64,000 bases of DNA from Maliibacterium massiliense (GTDB lineage: Bacteria > Bacillota > Clostridia > Christensenellales > Maliibacteriaceae), in assembly GCF_900604345.1 (NCBI RefSeq), contig NZ_LR026983.1, forward strand, positions 248,001 to 312,000, read 5' to 3'. Below the pieces are notes generated by a model. That model did not search any database. It was not told where the DNA came from and worked only from the letters and a program-made list of their open reading frames with translations. This document shows positions 35,416 through 43,714 of this stretch, piece after piece. How positions within the stretch are numbered: the first letter of the stretch is position 1; each line of letters starts with the position of its first letter. A program made the translations under genes and the position numbers.

Positions 35416-37113
35416 TTATTTCCGATAGGCCTGCATATCCTTCTGGCGGATCTCCACGCGGCGGATCTTGCCGCTGATCGTTTTGGGCAGCTCCTCCACG
35501 TACTCGATGACGCGGGGATATTTGTAGGGCGCGGTCACGCGCTTGACGTGGCTCTGCAGCTCCTTGGTCAGCGCCGGCGTGCCCTCGTAGCCGCGCGCCA
35601 GCACAATGGTGGCCTTGACTACAAAGCCGCGGTCCGGATCGGGCACGCCGGTGACCGCGCACTCCAGCACGCTGGGGTGCTCCATCAGCGCGCTCTCCAC
35701 CTCAAAGGGCCCGATGCGGTAGCCGGAGGATTTGATGACGTCATCAATGCGGCCCACGTACCACAAAAAGCCCAGCTCGTCCTTGTAGGCCGTGTCGCCG
35801 GTGTGGTAGAGATCGTCGTGCCAGCGCTCGCGCGTCAGTTCCTCGTCGCGGTAGTAGCCCGAAAACAGGCCAAAGGGCTTGCCGCCGCCCGCCTCGTCGG
35901 TGCGGATGCAGATTTCGCCCGTCACGCCCGCGGGCACCTCCCTGCCGTCAGCGTCCACCACCGCCAGCCGGTAACCGGGCGCGGGCAGGCCCATGGAGCC
36001 CAGCCGGGGCTGCATCCAGGGGAAGGCCGTCAGGCAGCAGAGGGTGGTCTCGGTCTGGCCAAAGCCCTCGAAGATCTTCAATCCCTTCTTTTTGAGCCAC
36101 TGGCTGTACACCTCGGGGTTGAGCGCCTCGCCCGCGGTGGTGCAGTGTTCCAAACTTGAAAGGTCGTACTGGCTTAAATCCTCCTTGATCATGTAGCGGT
36201 ACATCGTCGGCGGCGCGCAGAAGGTGGTCACCTTGTACTTTTCCATCATGCGCAGGATATCCTGGGCGTGGAAGCGCGCAAAGTCGTAGGTAAACACCGC
36301 CGATTCCCCCAGCCACTGGCCATAGATCTTGCCCCAGAGTGCCTTGCCCCAGCCCGTATCCGAGATGGTGAAGTGCAGGCCCCCCTCCTTGACGCGGTGC
36401 CAGAAGCAGCCGGTGAGGATGTGGCCCAGCGGATAGAAAAAGTTGTGCCACACCATTTTGGGGTACCCCGTGGTGCCCGAGGTAAAGAACATCAGCATCA
36501 TGTCCTCGCCGCGCGTGGCCTCCGCGCCGGTGGGGCGCACAAATACGTCGCTCGCCGCCGCCACGCCCGCGTCAAAGTCCAGCCAGCCGCCCTGCGCCTT
36601 TTCATGCGCGGTGACGGCGCGCAGCGCCAGCGTGGTGCATTCGTTCAGCGCCTCGTCCACGTGGCGCGTCACCTCGCCGTAGCCCGTGGCCACCAGCATT
36701 TTGATGCCGCCGGCGTTGCAGCGGTATACGTAGTCCTTGGCCATCAGCTGGTCGGTGGCGGGCACGGCTACCGCGCCCAGCTTGTGCAGGCCCAATAGCG
36801 CGTACCAGAACTGATAGTTGCGCCGCAGCACCAGCATTACCTTGTCCCCCTTTCGCACGCCCACGCTGCGGAAATAGTTCGCCGCCTGGTTGCTCAGGCG
36901 CCGCAAATCTTCAAAGGTGAAGACGCGCTCCTCCCCCTCGTTGCTGACCCACAGCATGGCGGTGGCGTCCGGCTTCTGCGCCGCAAGCACATCCACCACG
37001 TCAAAGCCGTAGTTAAAATCGTCGGGCGCCGTCACCTTGTAGTTGCGCGTAAGATCGTCCAGCGTGGCAAAATCATCGCGCGAGCGGCCCACATATTTTT
37101 CATACAGTGCCAT
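35416..37113 (-). CDS. AMP-forming acyl-CoA synthetase
   Basis: 565 residues of the ANL superfamily. The P-loop is FFTSGTTGYPKMV, the A5 motif FEGFGQTETT, the hinge region YHTGDTAYKDELGFLWYVGRIDDVIKSSGYRIGPFEVE, and the catalytic C-terminal Lys lies in PKTISGKIRR. It activates a carboxylic acid to an acyl-CoA through an acyl-AMP. Closest in pattern to medium-chain or acetyl-type synthetases; the substrate is unknown. It lies 24 bases after the XRE-cupin gene, so both are probably expressed from the T-box-controlled promoter. Confidence 0.9.
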   Translation of the reverse strand: MALYEKYVGRSRDDFATLDDLTRNYKVTAPDDFNYGFDVVDVLAAQKPDATAMLWVSNEGEERVFTFEDLRRLSNQAANYFRSVGVRKGDKVMLVLRRNYQFWYALLGLHKLGAVAVPATDQLMAKDYVYRCNAGGIKMLVATGYGEVTRHVDEALNECTTLALRAVTAHEKAQGGWLDFDAGVAAASDVFVRPTGAEATRGEDMMLMFFTSGTTGYPKMVWHNFFYPLGHILTGCFWHRVKEGGLHFTISDTGWGKALWGKIYGQWLGESAVFTYDFARFHAQDILRMMEKYKVTTFCAPPTMYRYMIKEDLSQYDLSSLEHCTTAGEALNPEVYSQWLKKKGLKIFEGFGQTETTLCCLTAFPWMQPRLGSMGLPAPGYRLAVVDADGREVPAGVTGEICIRTDEAGGGKPFGLFSGYYRDEELTRERWHDDLYHTGDTAYKDELGFLWYVGRIDDVIKSSGYRIGPFEVESALMEHPSVLECAVTGVPDPDRGFVVKATIVLARGYEGTPALTKELQSHVKRVTAPYKYPRVIEYVEELPKTISGKIRRVEIRQKDMQAYRK

Positions 37114-37137
37114 AAATCGTTGTTCCCTCCTACCGGC

Positions 37138-37698
37138 TTATTTCATCACGACCGCAAGAAAGCGTGCGCGCTTGTTCTTCAGGGCGCGCATGGCGTGCGG
37201 AATGCCCGAATCAAAATAGACGCTGTCCCCGGCCTCCAGCGTGTAGCACTGCGTGCCAATGTAAAAGGCCATCGACCCCTCGATCATATAGTTGAGCTCC
37301 TGCCCCGCGTGGGCGTGCAGCTCGGGCGTCTCTTCCTCCCCCTTGGGTTCCACCGTTACCACAAAGGGCTCGGCTTTTTTCTTGCGGAAGGTAAAGGCGA
37401 TGTGCTTGTAATCGTACGCCTCGCGGCGGTTGACCTCCAGCCCCTCGCCGCTGCGCACCAGGCAGCAGGTCGACAATTTGGGGGAATCGCCGCTCATAAT
37501 GTCCACGACGTCCACACCCAGCCGGTTGGCCACATTGTAGAAAAAACTGAAGGAAAAATCCTTCTCCCCGCGCTCATAGGCGCGGTATTCCTCCAGCGTA
37601 ACGCCGCAGCTTTGGGCCATCTGTTCTTCGGATACTTCCATAATCTCGCGCAGCTCCCGTATGCGCTGGGCAATCTCCATCAACTGTTCCGTAATCAT
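37138..37698 (-). CDS. XRE-family regulator with C-terminal cupin domain
   Basis: 186 residues. A helix-turn-helix occupies about 8-65 (RIRELREIMEVSEEQMAQ, LEEYRAYERGEKDFSF). A small cupin barrel follows from about 110 (HAHAGQELNYMIEGSMAF, DSVYFDSGIPHAMRA) and probably senses a small molecule. It is paired with an AMP-forming acyl-CoA synthetase, a recurrent gene pair in Clostridia. The ATG at 37698 is 7 bases from AAGGAGG. It is preceded by a T-box leader, unusual for a regulator gene. Confidence 0.88.
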   Translation of the reverse strand: MITEQLMEIAQRIRELREIMEVSEEQMAQSCGVTLEEYRAYERGEKDFSFSFFYNVANRLGVDVVDIMSGDSPKLSTCCLVRSGEGLEVNRREAYDYKHIAFTFRKKKAEPFVVTVEPKGEEETPELHAHAGQELNYMIEGSMAFYIGTQCYTLEAGDSVYFDSGIPHAMRALKNKRARFLAVVMK

Positions 37699-37743
37699 GC
37701 TCAAGCCTCCTTGTCAACTTTGTGCCACGGTTTTCGCGGCAAT

Positions 37744-38045
37744 AAAAAACGCTGCCATCCCTTCATTGGGACGCAGCGGCTTTCACCAGCAATGCTACGC
37801 GGTACCACCCAGTTTGGCTCCCCGTTTTCGGGCAAACCCACCTTAGCAGGGCTCCATCAAGCCCTCTGCCTGTAACGGGGCACGCCGTACGCCCCTACTG
37901 TTGCATCGATCAGGGCGTCTGCTCCGAAGGGATCGCCTGTTGCGCTGCCGCCGGCTCGCACCACACGCCGGCTCTCTGAAAAGGCAGGATTGCAAAAGGC
38001 ACGCTTCATCCTTGCATTTTGGTTCGCTGTTGTATGAAATTGGTA
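37744..38045 (-). promoter_or_regulatory. T-box leader before the XRE-cupin/acyl-CoA synthetase operon
   Basis: The minus strand holds the T-box GGGTGGTACCGCG (37798-37810). A terminator (CGCTGCGTCCC against GGGATGGCAGCG, then TTTTTTATT, 37744-37777) follows. A classical stem I apex is also present: AGAGAGCCGGCG, GGTGCGAGCCGGC. In the specifier region AAGG/CCTT and GCCT/AGGC flank a loop reading GATC, so the specifier is ATC (Ile) or GAT (Asp). The amino acid is not settled. Confidence 0.85.
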
Positions 38046-38047
38046 TC

Positions 38048-38076
38048 ACTATACACGACGCGCAGGCCTTTGTCAA
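38048..38076 (-). promoter_or_regulatory. Promoter of the second T-box transcript
   Basis: Consensus TTGACA (38071-38076) and TATAGT (38048-38053) on the minus strand, spacing 17. Confidence 0.8.
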
Positions 38077-38172
38077 TGCGTTGCGGCGCATTTTTCACCG
38101 TTTTGTCCGCCGGCGCGGCGCACCGTTTTGCTGTAATTGGCATAATTTGTTATAGTTTTTTATTTTTTTGTA

Positions 38173-38201
38173 TTGCCATACGTTGAATTCCTGCATATAA
38201 T
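38173..38201 (+). promoter_or_regulatory. Promoter of the NPQTG surface protein
   Basis: TTGCCA (38173-38178) and TATAAT (38196-38201), spacing 17, about 90 bases before the TTG start. Confidence 0.65.
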
Positions 38202-38289
38202 TTGAATATATTCTGTGTGACAATCATGTGACGTGAGAAGAGAATGCAGGCAGCATGCATGTGTGCATCACGCCTAAGGAGGCATTGTT

Positions 38290-40770
38290 TTGAGAAGGAT
38301 CCACCGGCTTTTCATCGCTGCGCTGGCGTTTTTGGTCGCAGCCAGCCTTTTTCCCGTCCCCACGCGCGCGGACGGCGCGGCCGTCACCTACCGCATCGGC
38401 GCGGGCGGGGATTATGCAACCATCCAGCAGGCGCTTGACGCGCTGGACGGTTCGGCCAGCGAGGTCACGCTGCAGCTGCTTGCGGCCAACAGCGATGCCA
38501 CACTCTCTGTGCCCGCAGACCGGCAGCTTGACAAGCTCACCATTGAGGCGAAGACGTATAAGGTGTGCACCACCCTTTACGCAAACGGCGTGCCCACCCG
38601 CATTGTGGGCGGTTCCCTCTCCAATGCCTTTGGCGGAGCGAGGAATTCGGATATTGCGGGCGATACCAGCCTAACGCTTGAGGGCACGCGCATCAACGGC
38701 AACGTCTTTGGCGGCGGCGAGGCAACCGCAGGCCAGCACGCCAACGTCTCCGGCACCGCGCGCCTATCCATCCTCAATAACGGCGCGCTCATTACCGTGA
38801 TGGGCATTACCTGCGGCGGGGGCTACGCGCAGGCCGGCGGTACCGCGCAGTGCGGTGCGGTGGACTTCACTATGCGCGGCATGCGCATCAACAACTATCT
38901 CGGCGGCGGCTACGCCGCCGGCGCGGGCGCGAATGCGGACGTATCGGGCGCCATCACCCACACCTGGTCGGGCAACGACAACAACGATATCTACTTCGGC
39001 GGTTACGCCGCGGGCGAGAACGCAAGCGCAAAGGCGGGTTCGGTCTATGCAGACGTGCGCGACTGTGAGGTAGCGGTCCCCTATGGCGGCGGATACGCAA
39101 ACGGCGCGGGTGCGGACGCCAGCGTGCTGGGTGCCATCGACATCCACTTCGGCGAGGGCAGCCTCTGCAACGCCTATATCTATGGGGGCGGCTACGCGCA
39201 GAGCGGCGGCACGGCCAACGCCTCCTCCACCAGCGTTTCCTTTGACGCCTCCACCTTCCTCGTCTATGAGCAGCTGGGAAAAGTGGTATGCGGCGTCATC
39301 AAGGCAGGCGGACGCGCCTCCGGCGCGGATGCGCAGGCGAACGTGACGGGCCAGGCGGCGCTTTCCTTTACAAACAGCACCACCGGCAGCAACATCTACG
39401 CGGGCGGCGAGGCGAGCGCCCAGGGCACGGCCAACGTGGGCAGCGCCAAGCTGACGTTAGTCAACTGCCAGAGCGGAACCTACGACGGCCAGCGCTACAC
39501 CGCCGATCAAATCGTAGGCGGCGGCGAGGCGAGCGGCGGCACAGCGCAGGTGCTGGGCAATGTACAGATCCAGGTGCAGGACAGCGTCGTGCAGGATATC
39601 GTGCTTGGCGGCACCATTGAAAGCGCGGGCAACGCCCAGGTCGCGGGAGACGCGCAGTGCGTGGTGGCGGGCGCAAGCCAGATCGAGGGCGGCCTTTACG
39701 GCCAGAGCGTTGTGCTGGACGATTCGGTCGGCCAGGGCGCGGTTGCGGGCACATCCAATGTAACGCTGCAAACCACCGCGCCCGTGACACTGGATACCAT
39801 CGACAACCTGGATGCGCTGCTTCTCTCCCAGCCGCTGACGGTGACGGGCAGTGTCCGCGCGCCGGAGGGCAAGACGCAGCTGGGGCTTACGCCCGGCGCA
39901 GCCTTTGCCCCGGGCGACGTGCTGCTCACCTACGCGGGCGGCGACACGGCGCAGGACTGGTTCGCCTCCGATACCAACCGGCTGCCCAGCAGCAGCGGCG
40001 CGTCGGGTACGGACTGGGCGCTGGGCGCGGCGTATTACACCATCACCACCTCTGCGGGGCCGCATGGCAGCGTCACGCCCACCCACAGCGTGGACGCGGG
40101 ATCGGACACGCAGGTTTTGCTCACGCCGGACGCGGGCTACGCGGTTGACACCGTGTCAATCGACGGCGTGTCTCAAAGCGCCGTGCGCACGCAGTACGAC
40201 TTTGCCGCCGTGGACGCGAACCATACGCTGCACGCCACCTTCCGCCTGGGCAACAACACCATCACGGATGACGCGCACGGCATCGTGGTTTCGGGCGCCA
40301 TCGCGCCTGACGCGGCGTTCCAGCTGACGCAGCTTCCCCTTGCGGGCGCGGCCTTTGAAGCGCTGCAGGCGCAGCTTCCGGAGGGAAGCCGTATCGTCGC
40401 GCTCTATCAGCCCGCAATCGCAGGCGACTACCAGCTGCCCCTGCAGGTGCGCATGCCGCTGGAGGACGCATTTGGCGCCTCTGCGCTCTCTCTGCTGCAG
40501 CGCGGTTCCCTGCAGGCGCTTGACGCAACTGGCGGACAGATCACCTTTACGCTCGACACACTGGAGCCCATTGCCCTGGTGGAAGCAGAGGGAGGCGCGC
40601 CCCCGGATGTCGTGCCTCCGCCTGAGGAACCCACGCCGGAACCGTCCCAGCCCCCCGCAACACCAAACGCGGGCAATCCGCAGACGGGCGACGCGTCCTC
40701 CCGCTATTTGCTGCTTGCGCTCCTGCTGGCGGGAGGTTGCCTGGCGGCCCTGCGCTTTGCAACCAGATAA
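38290..40770 (+). CDS. Secreted beta-helix-like surface protein with NPQTG anchor
   Basis: 826 residues. A signal peptide (about 1-27, ending TRA) precedes a pectate-lyase-like opening, YRIGAGGDYATIQQALDAL. A long Gly/Ala-rich region (about 95-480) then repeats GGGYA..AGA.A.VSG-type turns every 30-40 residues, consistent with a right-handed beta-helix. A divergent InlB B-repeat (YYTITTSAGPHGSVTP) and a Pro-rich wall-spanning stretch follow. The end is a sorting signal: NPQTGD, hydrophobic helix, RFATR. It is probably sortase-anchored; no sortase lies in the window. The TTG start is 7 bases after AAGGAGG. Confidence 0.78.
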   Translation: MRRIHRLFIAALAFLVAASLFPVPTRADGAAVTYRIGAGGDYATIQQALDALDGSASEVTLQLLAANSDATLSVPADRQLDKLTIEAKTYKVCTTLYANGVPTRIVGGSLSNAFGGARNSDIAGDTSLTLEGTRINGNVFGGGEATAGQHANVSGTARLSILNNGALITVMGITCGGGYAQAGGTAQCGAVDFTMRGMRINNYLGGGYAAGAGANADVSGAITHTWSGNDNNDIYFGGYAAGENASAKAGSVYADVRDCEVAVPYGGGYANGAGADASVLGAIDIHFGEGSLCNAYIYGGGYAQSGGTANASSTSVSFDASTFLVYEQLGKVVCGVIKAGGRASGADAQANVTGQAALSFTNSTTGSNIYAGGEASAQGTANVGSAKLTLVNCQSGTYDGQRYTADQIVGGGEASGGTAQVLGNVQIQVQDSVVQDIVLGGTIESAGNAQVAGDAQCVVAGASQIEGGLYGQSVVLDDSVGQGAVAGTSNVTLQTTAPVTLDTIDNLDALLLSQPLTVTGSVRAPEGKTQLGLTPGAAFAPGDVLLTYAGGDTAQDWFASDTNRLPSSSGASGTDWALGAAYYTITTSAGPHGSVTPTHSVDAGSDTQVLLTPDAGYAVDTVSIDGVSQSAVRTQYDFAAVDANHTLHATFRLGNNTITDDAHGIVVSGAIAPDAAFQLTQLPLAGAAFEALQAQLPEGSRIVALYQPAIAGDYQLPLQVRMPLEDAFGASALSLLQRGSLQALDATGGQITFTLDTLEPIALVEAEGGAPPDVVPPPEEPTPEPSQPPATPNAGNPQTGDASSRYLLLALLLAGGCLAALRFATR

Positions 40771-40785
40771 CGGATATATATAAAC

Positions 40786-40816
40786 AGAAAAGAGCGCCGC
40801 ACGCGGCGCTCTTTTT
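40786..40816. terminator. Bidirectional terminator
   Basis: AAAAGAGCGCCGC and GCGGCGCTCTTTTT form a stem serving the plus-strand surface gene and the convergent CAT-like gene. Confidence 0.8.
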
Positions 40817-40849
40817 ATGCCTTTTTGCGCGCGAGCATGGAAAAGGCCT

Positions 40850-41488
40850 TCATCCCCTGCCCGCAAAGCCCAACATCTCCTCCTGCAAATGCTGGTAAAA
40901 CTGCGCGATATGCCGCCCATCCACCAGCGCATGATGACACAAAATCGATACCGGCATCAGCACTTGATCGCCCTGTCTGTGGCAGCGCCCCCACGTGATT
41001 CTGGGATTGCTGTCCGCCGGCGCAGGCACCGGCTGGATCAGAGATTCATACGTGAGCCAGGGAAGGGTGGAGATAAAAAGCAATGCCCGCGCGTCGCCCG
41101 TATCCTCCAGGGACTGCTGCGCCCTGGCACGTGCCTGCGCCTGCGCGGCATGTGTCAGAAACGCTTCAAATGTGCAGTCGCTCTCCAGTTTGCAGTAGCA
41201 ATAGGTATTGTCCGGCAAGGCGAGCGTATGGGACGTGGGGCACCGTTGATACTCGATGATACCTTCCCCATTGATCCGCTGCCGAAGCTCCGGCACCGCG
41301 TTTGCCGCATGGGATACGAGGTATAGAAACGAGAGAAAAAAGGGCAGCCCTTCCTTCTTTACCCTGGCATAAAAGCCCGTGATATCCACTTGAACGGTTA
41401 CGCCCACGTAGGGCTGCGCCATATCCTTAAAGTACGCAAAGTGCTTGCTTCTGGGATAGGCATCCATCGATAGCACTTTATACGCCAT
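40850..41488 (-). CDS. CatA-like chloramphenicol O-acetyltransferase family protein
   Basis: 212 residues, the usual CAT length. The catalytic motif HHALVDGRH (near residue 190) is intact, and the N-terminal half matches the trimeric CAT fold (RSKHFAYFKDM, PFFLSFLYLVSHAANAVPELRQRI). The family acetylates chloramphenicol or related hydroxyl substrates. Chromosomal members of this group are often not proven resistance enzymes, so resistance is not claimed. The ATG at 41488 follows GGTGGGGG; an ATG six codons earlier has no ribosome site. Confidence 0.85.
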   Translation of the reverse strand: MAYKVLSMDAYPRSKHFAYFKDMAQPYVGVTVQVDITGFYARVKKEGLPFFLSFLYLVSHAANAVPELRQRINGEGIIEYQRCPTSHTLALPDNTYCYCKLESDCTFEAFLTHAAQAQARARAQQSLEDTGDARALLFISTLPWLTYESLIQPVPAPADSNPRITWGRCHRQGDQVLMPVSILCHHALVDGRHIAQFYQHLQEEMLGFAGRG

Positions 41489-41715
41489 TCCCCCACCTGC
41501 TTTCATATGCGTTCCGTGTGCATGTTTGAACCTCTGCCTGGTACCCACCTGTTTTGATAACAGTATAGCATGGGGCGACCAGCACGGCCAGCCATCGCAG
41601 GGAATTGCGATTGCGGGACGCGTACATCCATGCAGGTTGCATGGGCAATACCTGTTGTTCGTTCCGTCGCATGCGCATACTTTCCCCCTGATCTGTAAAC
41701 TCTTATAAAGTATGT

Positions 41716-42444
41716 ATGCGAAAGAAGATGTTGCGTGTGTCCATTTCGGAGCTTCTCATCCGCGTATTTGCTTCCATCCTCGTGCTGCTGGTTATGGCGC
41801 GGCTCAACGGGCCCAAGCAGATCTCGCAGATGAACTTTTACGATTATATTGTGGGCATCACCGTGGGTTCCCTCACGGCCAGCGTCAGCATTGACAGCGG
41901 GATCAGTATCCCAAATGGGCTGATAGCCATTGCCCTCTTTCTGCTGTGCGGGATGCTGATGTCCTGGCTGGCGCAAAACAACATGGTGCTGCGCCGTTTC
42001 CTTTTCGGCAGGCCGATCGTCCTCATTGCCAAGGGCAACATCCAGCGCAAGGGACTCCGGCGTGCACGCATGAATACCAACGAATTGCTCAGCACACTGC
42101 GTTACAGCGGGTATTTTAACGTATCGGAGGTCAATTACGCCATCCTCGAGCCCACAGGCAAGCTCTCCGTGCAGCCCAAGGGCTTTGCGCGGCCGACCAA
42201 GGCGAGCGACCTGCCGTCGCATGCCTCGGATACCACGCTTTACGCAAATGTCATCATTGACGGCAACATCCTGCATGAAAACTTAAAGGCCTTTGGCAGA
42301 GACGCGCTTTGGCTGCGCGACGCGCTGCAAAAGCAGGGAATTGTGCAGATCGCGGACATTGCACTTGCAACGCTCGACGAACAGGGCGCGTTCTCCATTT
42401 ATCTGTTGGATCACAACCAAACCAGCCATACTTCCCTCATCTAA
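41716..42444 (+). CDS. DUF421 membrane protein (YetF-like)
   Basis: 242 residues. Three N-terminal membrane segments are followed by the cytoplasmic DUF421 domain: RLNGPKQISQMNFYDYIVGITVGS and PIVLIAKGNIQRKGLRRARM are family signatures. Function is not established; homologues are tied to spore or stress physiology in bacilli. The start could be the ATG at 41716 or 41728; neither has a strong ribosome site. Confidence 0.85.
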   Translation: MRKKMLRVSISELLIRVFASILVLLVMARLNGPKQISQMNFYDYIVGITVGSLTASVSIDSGISIPNGLIAIALFLLCGMLMSWLAQNNMVLRRFLFGRPIVLIAKGNIQRKGLRRARMNTNELLSTLRYSGYFNVSEVNYAILEPTGKLSVQPKGFARPTKASDLPSHASDTTLYANVIIDGNILHENLKAFGRDALWLRDALQKQGIVQIADIALATLDEQGAFSIYLLDHNQTSHTSLI

Positions 42445-42532
42445 GCGGATATACCCGCAAAACCGGATAACCCGCCTTCAACCGTCATTGCATACGGTGG
42501 CGTTTTCCCTATCGGTAACGGAAGATGCAGTG

Positions 42533-42558
42533 CGTCCGGCCAAAAGGCCGGGCGTTTT
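42533..42558 (+). terminator. Terminator of the DUF421 gene
   Basis: CGTCCGGCC pairs with GGCCGGGCG around AAAA, followed by TTTT. Confidence 0.6.
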
Positions 42559-42920
42559 GCATGGCACACACTTTTCTGCGGTATGTGTTTGAACCATAAA
42601 AATACCGCCTGTGCGGACGCGCCCCCAAAGAACCGGCAGCGGCGCAGAGGCGTGATGCTTCATTTTACAAGGGCATTGACGCAGCAAGCGTGACCTCTTT
42701 AAAAAAAGCACACGTGGCGCATAGGTCGTAGGTGACGCTTTAAAAAAGAACTGCCCACACGGACGGTTCGTCATAGGCCACGACGCTGTATGCCTTGACG
42801 ATGCGCACGCTCCGTTTCGGGAAAAAAATTGACCCGTATAATATTTGAGAAGTCACACCTTTGGATGCAGGCACTGCCCGCTGACGAGGCTTAGCGGAAT
42901 GGCCGTCCCCTTTTAGCTAC
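42559..42920. other. Intergenic region without recognisable features
   Basis: Short frames here have no ribosome sites or family similarity. No RNA gene was recognised. Confidence 0.4.
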
Positions 42921-43074
42921 AAAAAATTCGCATCCCATGATAAAAGATGCGGCTTTGGGCGCGGCAACGTGCCGCTGGGGAAGAAGCCTGGCAAAACAAA
43001 CAACCTTTTTCGGGCACAAAAAATCGCATCCCGCGATAGAGGATGCGACTTTGGGCGCGGCAACGTGCCGCTGG
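42921..43074 (-). repeat. Tandem duplication of tRNA-Leu 3' flank and terminator
   Basis: Two units of about 57 bases, 42921-42978 and 43018-43074, are nearly identical. Each contains AGCGGCACGTTGCCGCGCCC and a terminator-like hairpin built on GCATCC/GGATGC, ending in ATTTTTT on the minus strand. The inner unit abuts the tRNA CCA end. Confidence 0.8.
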
Positions 43075-43159
43075 TGCCGCTGGCCGGGCTCGAACCGGCA
43101 CGGATCAATAATCCGACAGATTTTAAGTCTGTTATGTCTGCCAATTCCATCACAGCGGC
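43072..43159 (-). tRNA. tRNA-Leu (anticodon TAA)
   Basis: An 88-base class II tRNA including an encoded CCA. Acceptor GCCGCTG pairs with CAGCGGC. The anticodon arm CAGACTTAAAATCTG shows TAA. A long variable arm (CGGATTATTGATCCG) and the T arm GCCGGTTCGAGCCCGGC complete the cloverleaf. Confidence 0.97.
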
Positions 43160-43357
43160 GCAAATACCCCCCGCACGTTTCTAAAAAAGACTACCATACA
43201 CACCCTAAAAAGTCAACGCAGGGCGGCTTTGCACAGCCGCTGTGCGCACGCATCCAGAGGCGCAGCGCGGCTTTCCCAGGCATTGGCGCCCGCGCAGGTA
43301 TGATCCTTGCCCGCACGCCGCATCCTAATATGAAACAACAGGACGGAGGCGGACAGC

Positions 43358-43687
43358 ATGGCATATTTAGAGCGCATCTTATTCTACATTGTGGACGGCG
43401 CAATCTCGCTTTTTGAGCTGGTAGGCGTGCTGGTGATCATCATCGCCGGCGCACTGGGCGTGTACGGATACATCAAGCGCAGCCCGCACATCCGCCTCAA
43501 TCTCGCCAAGGGCATGGCGCTTGGGCTGGAATTCAAGCTGGGCAGCGAAATTTTGCGCACCGTGGTCATCCGCGACATCAGCGAAATCCTCACCGTGGCC
43601 TGCATCATCGCGCTGCGCGCCGCGCTTACCTTTCTCATCCACTGGGAGATCAAGACCGAGCTGCATGAGACGCTGGGCAAATACTAA
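43358..43687 (+). CDS. DUF1622 membrane protein
   Basis: 109 residues with two or three membrane segments. It matches the DUF1622 pattern: an N-terminal helix LFELVGVLVIIIAGALGVY, then LAKGMALGLEFKLGSEILRTV and ISEILTVACIIALRAALTFLI. No function is known. GGACGGAGGCGGACAGC provides the ribosome site. Confidence 0.85.
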   Translation: MAYLERILFYIVDGAISLFELVGVLVIIIAGALGVYGYIKRSPHIRLNLAKGMALGLEFKLGSEILRTVVIRDISEILTVACIIALRAALTFLIHWEIKTELHETLGKY

Positions 43688-43714
43688 AAACCACCCCGCA
43701 CGCCGTTTCCTGCG

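Noticed and set aside
40850..41488. Calling the CAT-like gene a chloramphenicol resistance determinant
   Set aside because: The catalytic motif is intact, but sequence alone cannot separate resistance enzymes from chromosomal relatives with other substrates.
42478..42774. 98-codon minus-strand frame in the gap after the DUF421 gene
   Set aside because: No ribosome site, no family similarity, composition of non-coding sequence, and it overlaps a terminator.
42921..43074. A second tRNA gene in the duplicated unit
   Set aside because: Only the acceptor-end-like GCCGCTGG and flank are repeated; no anticodon, D or T arms are present.
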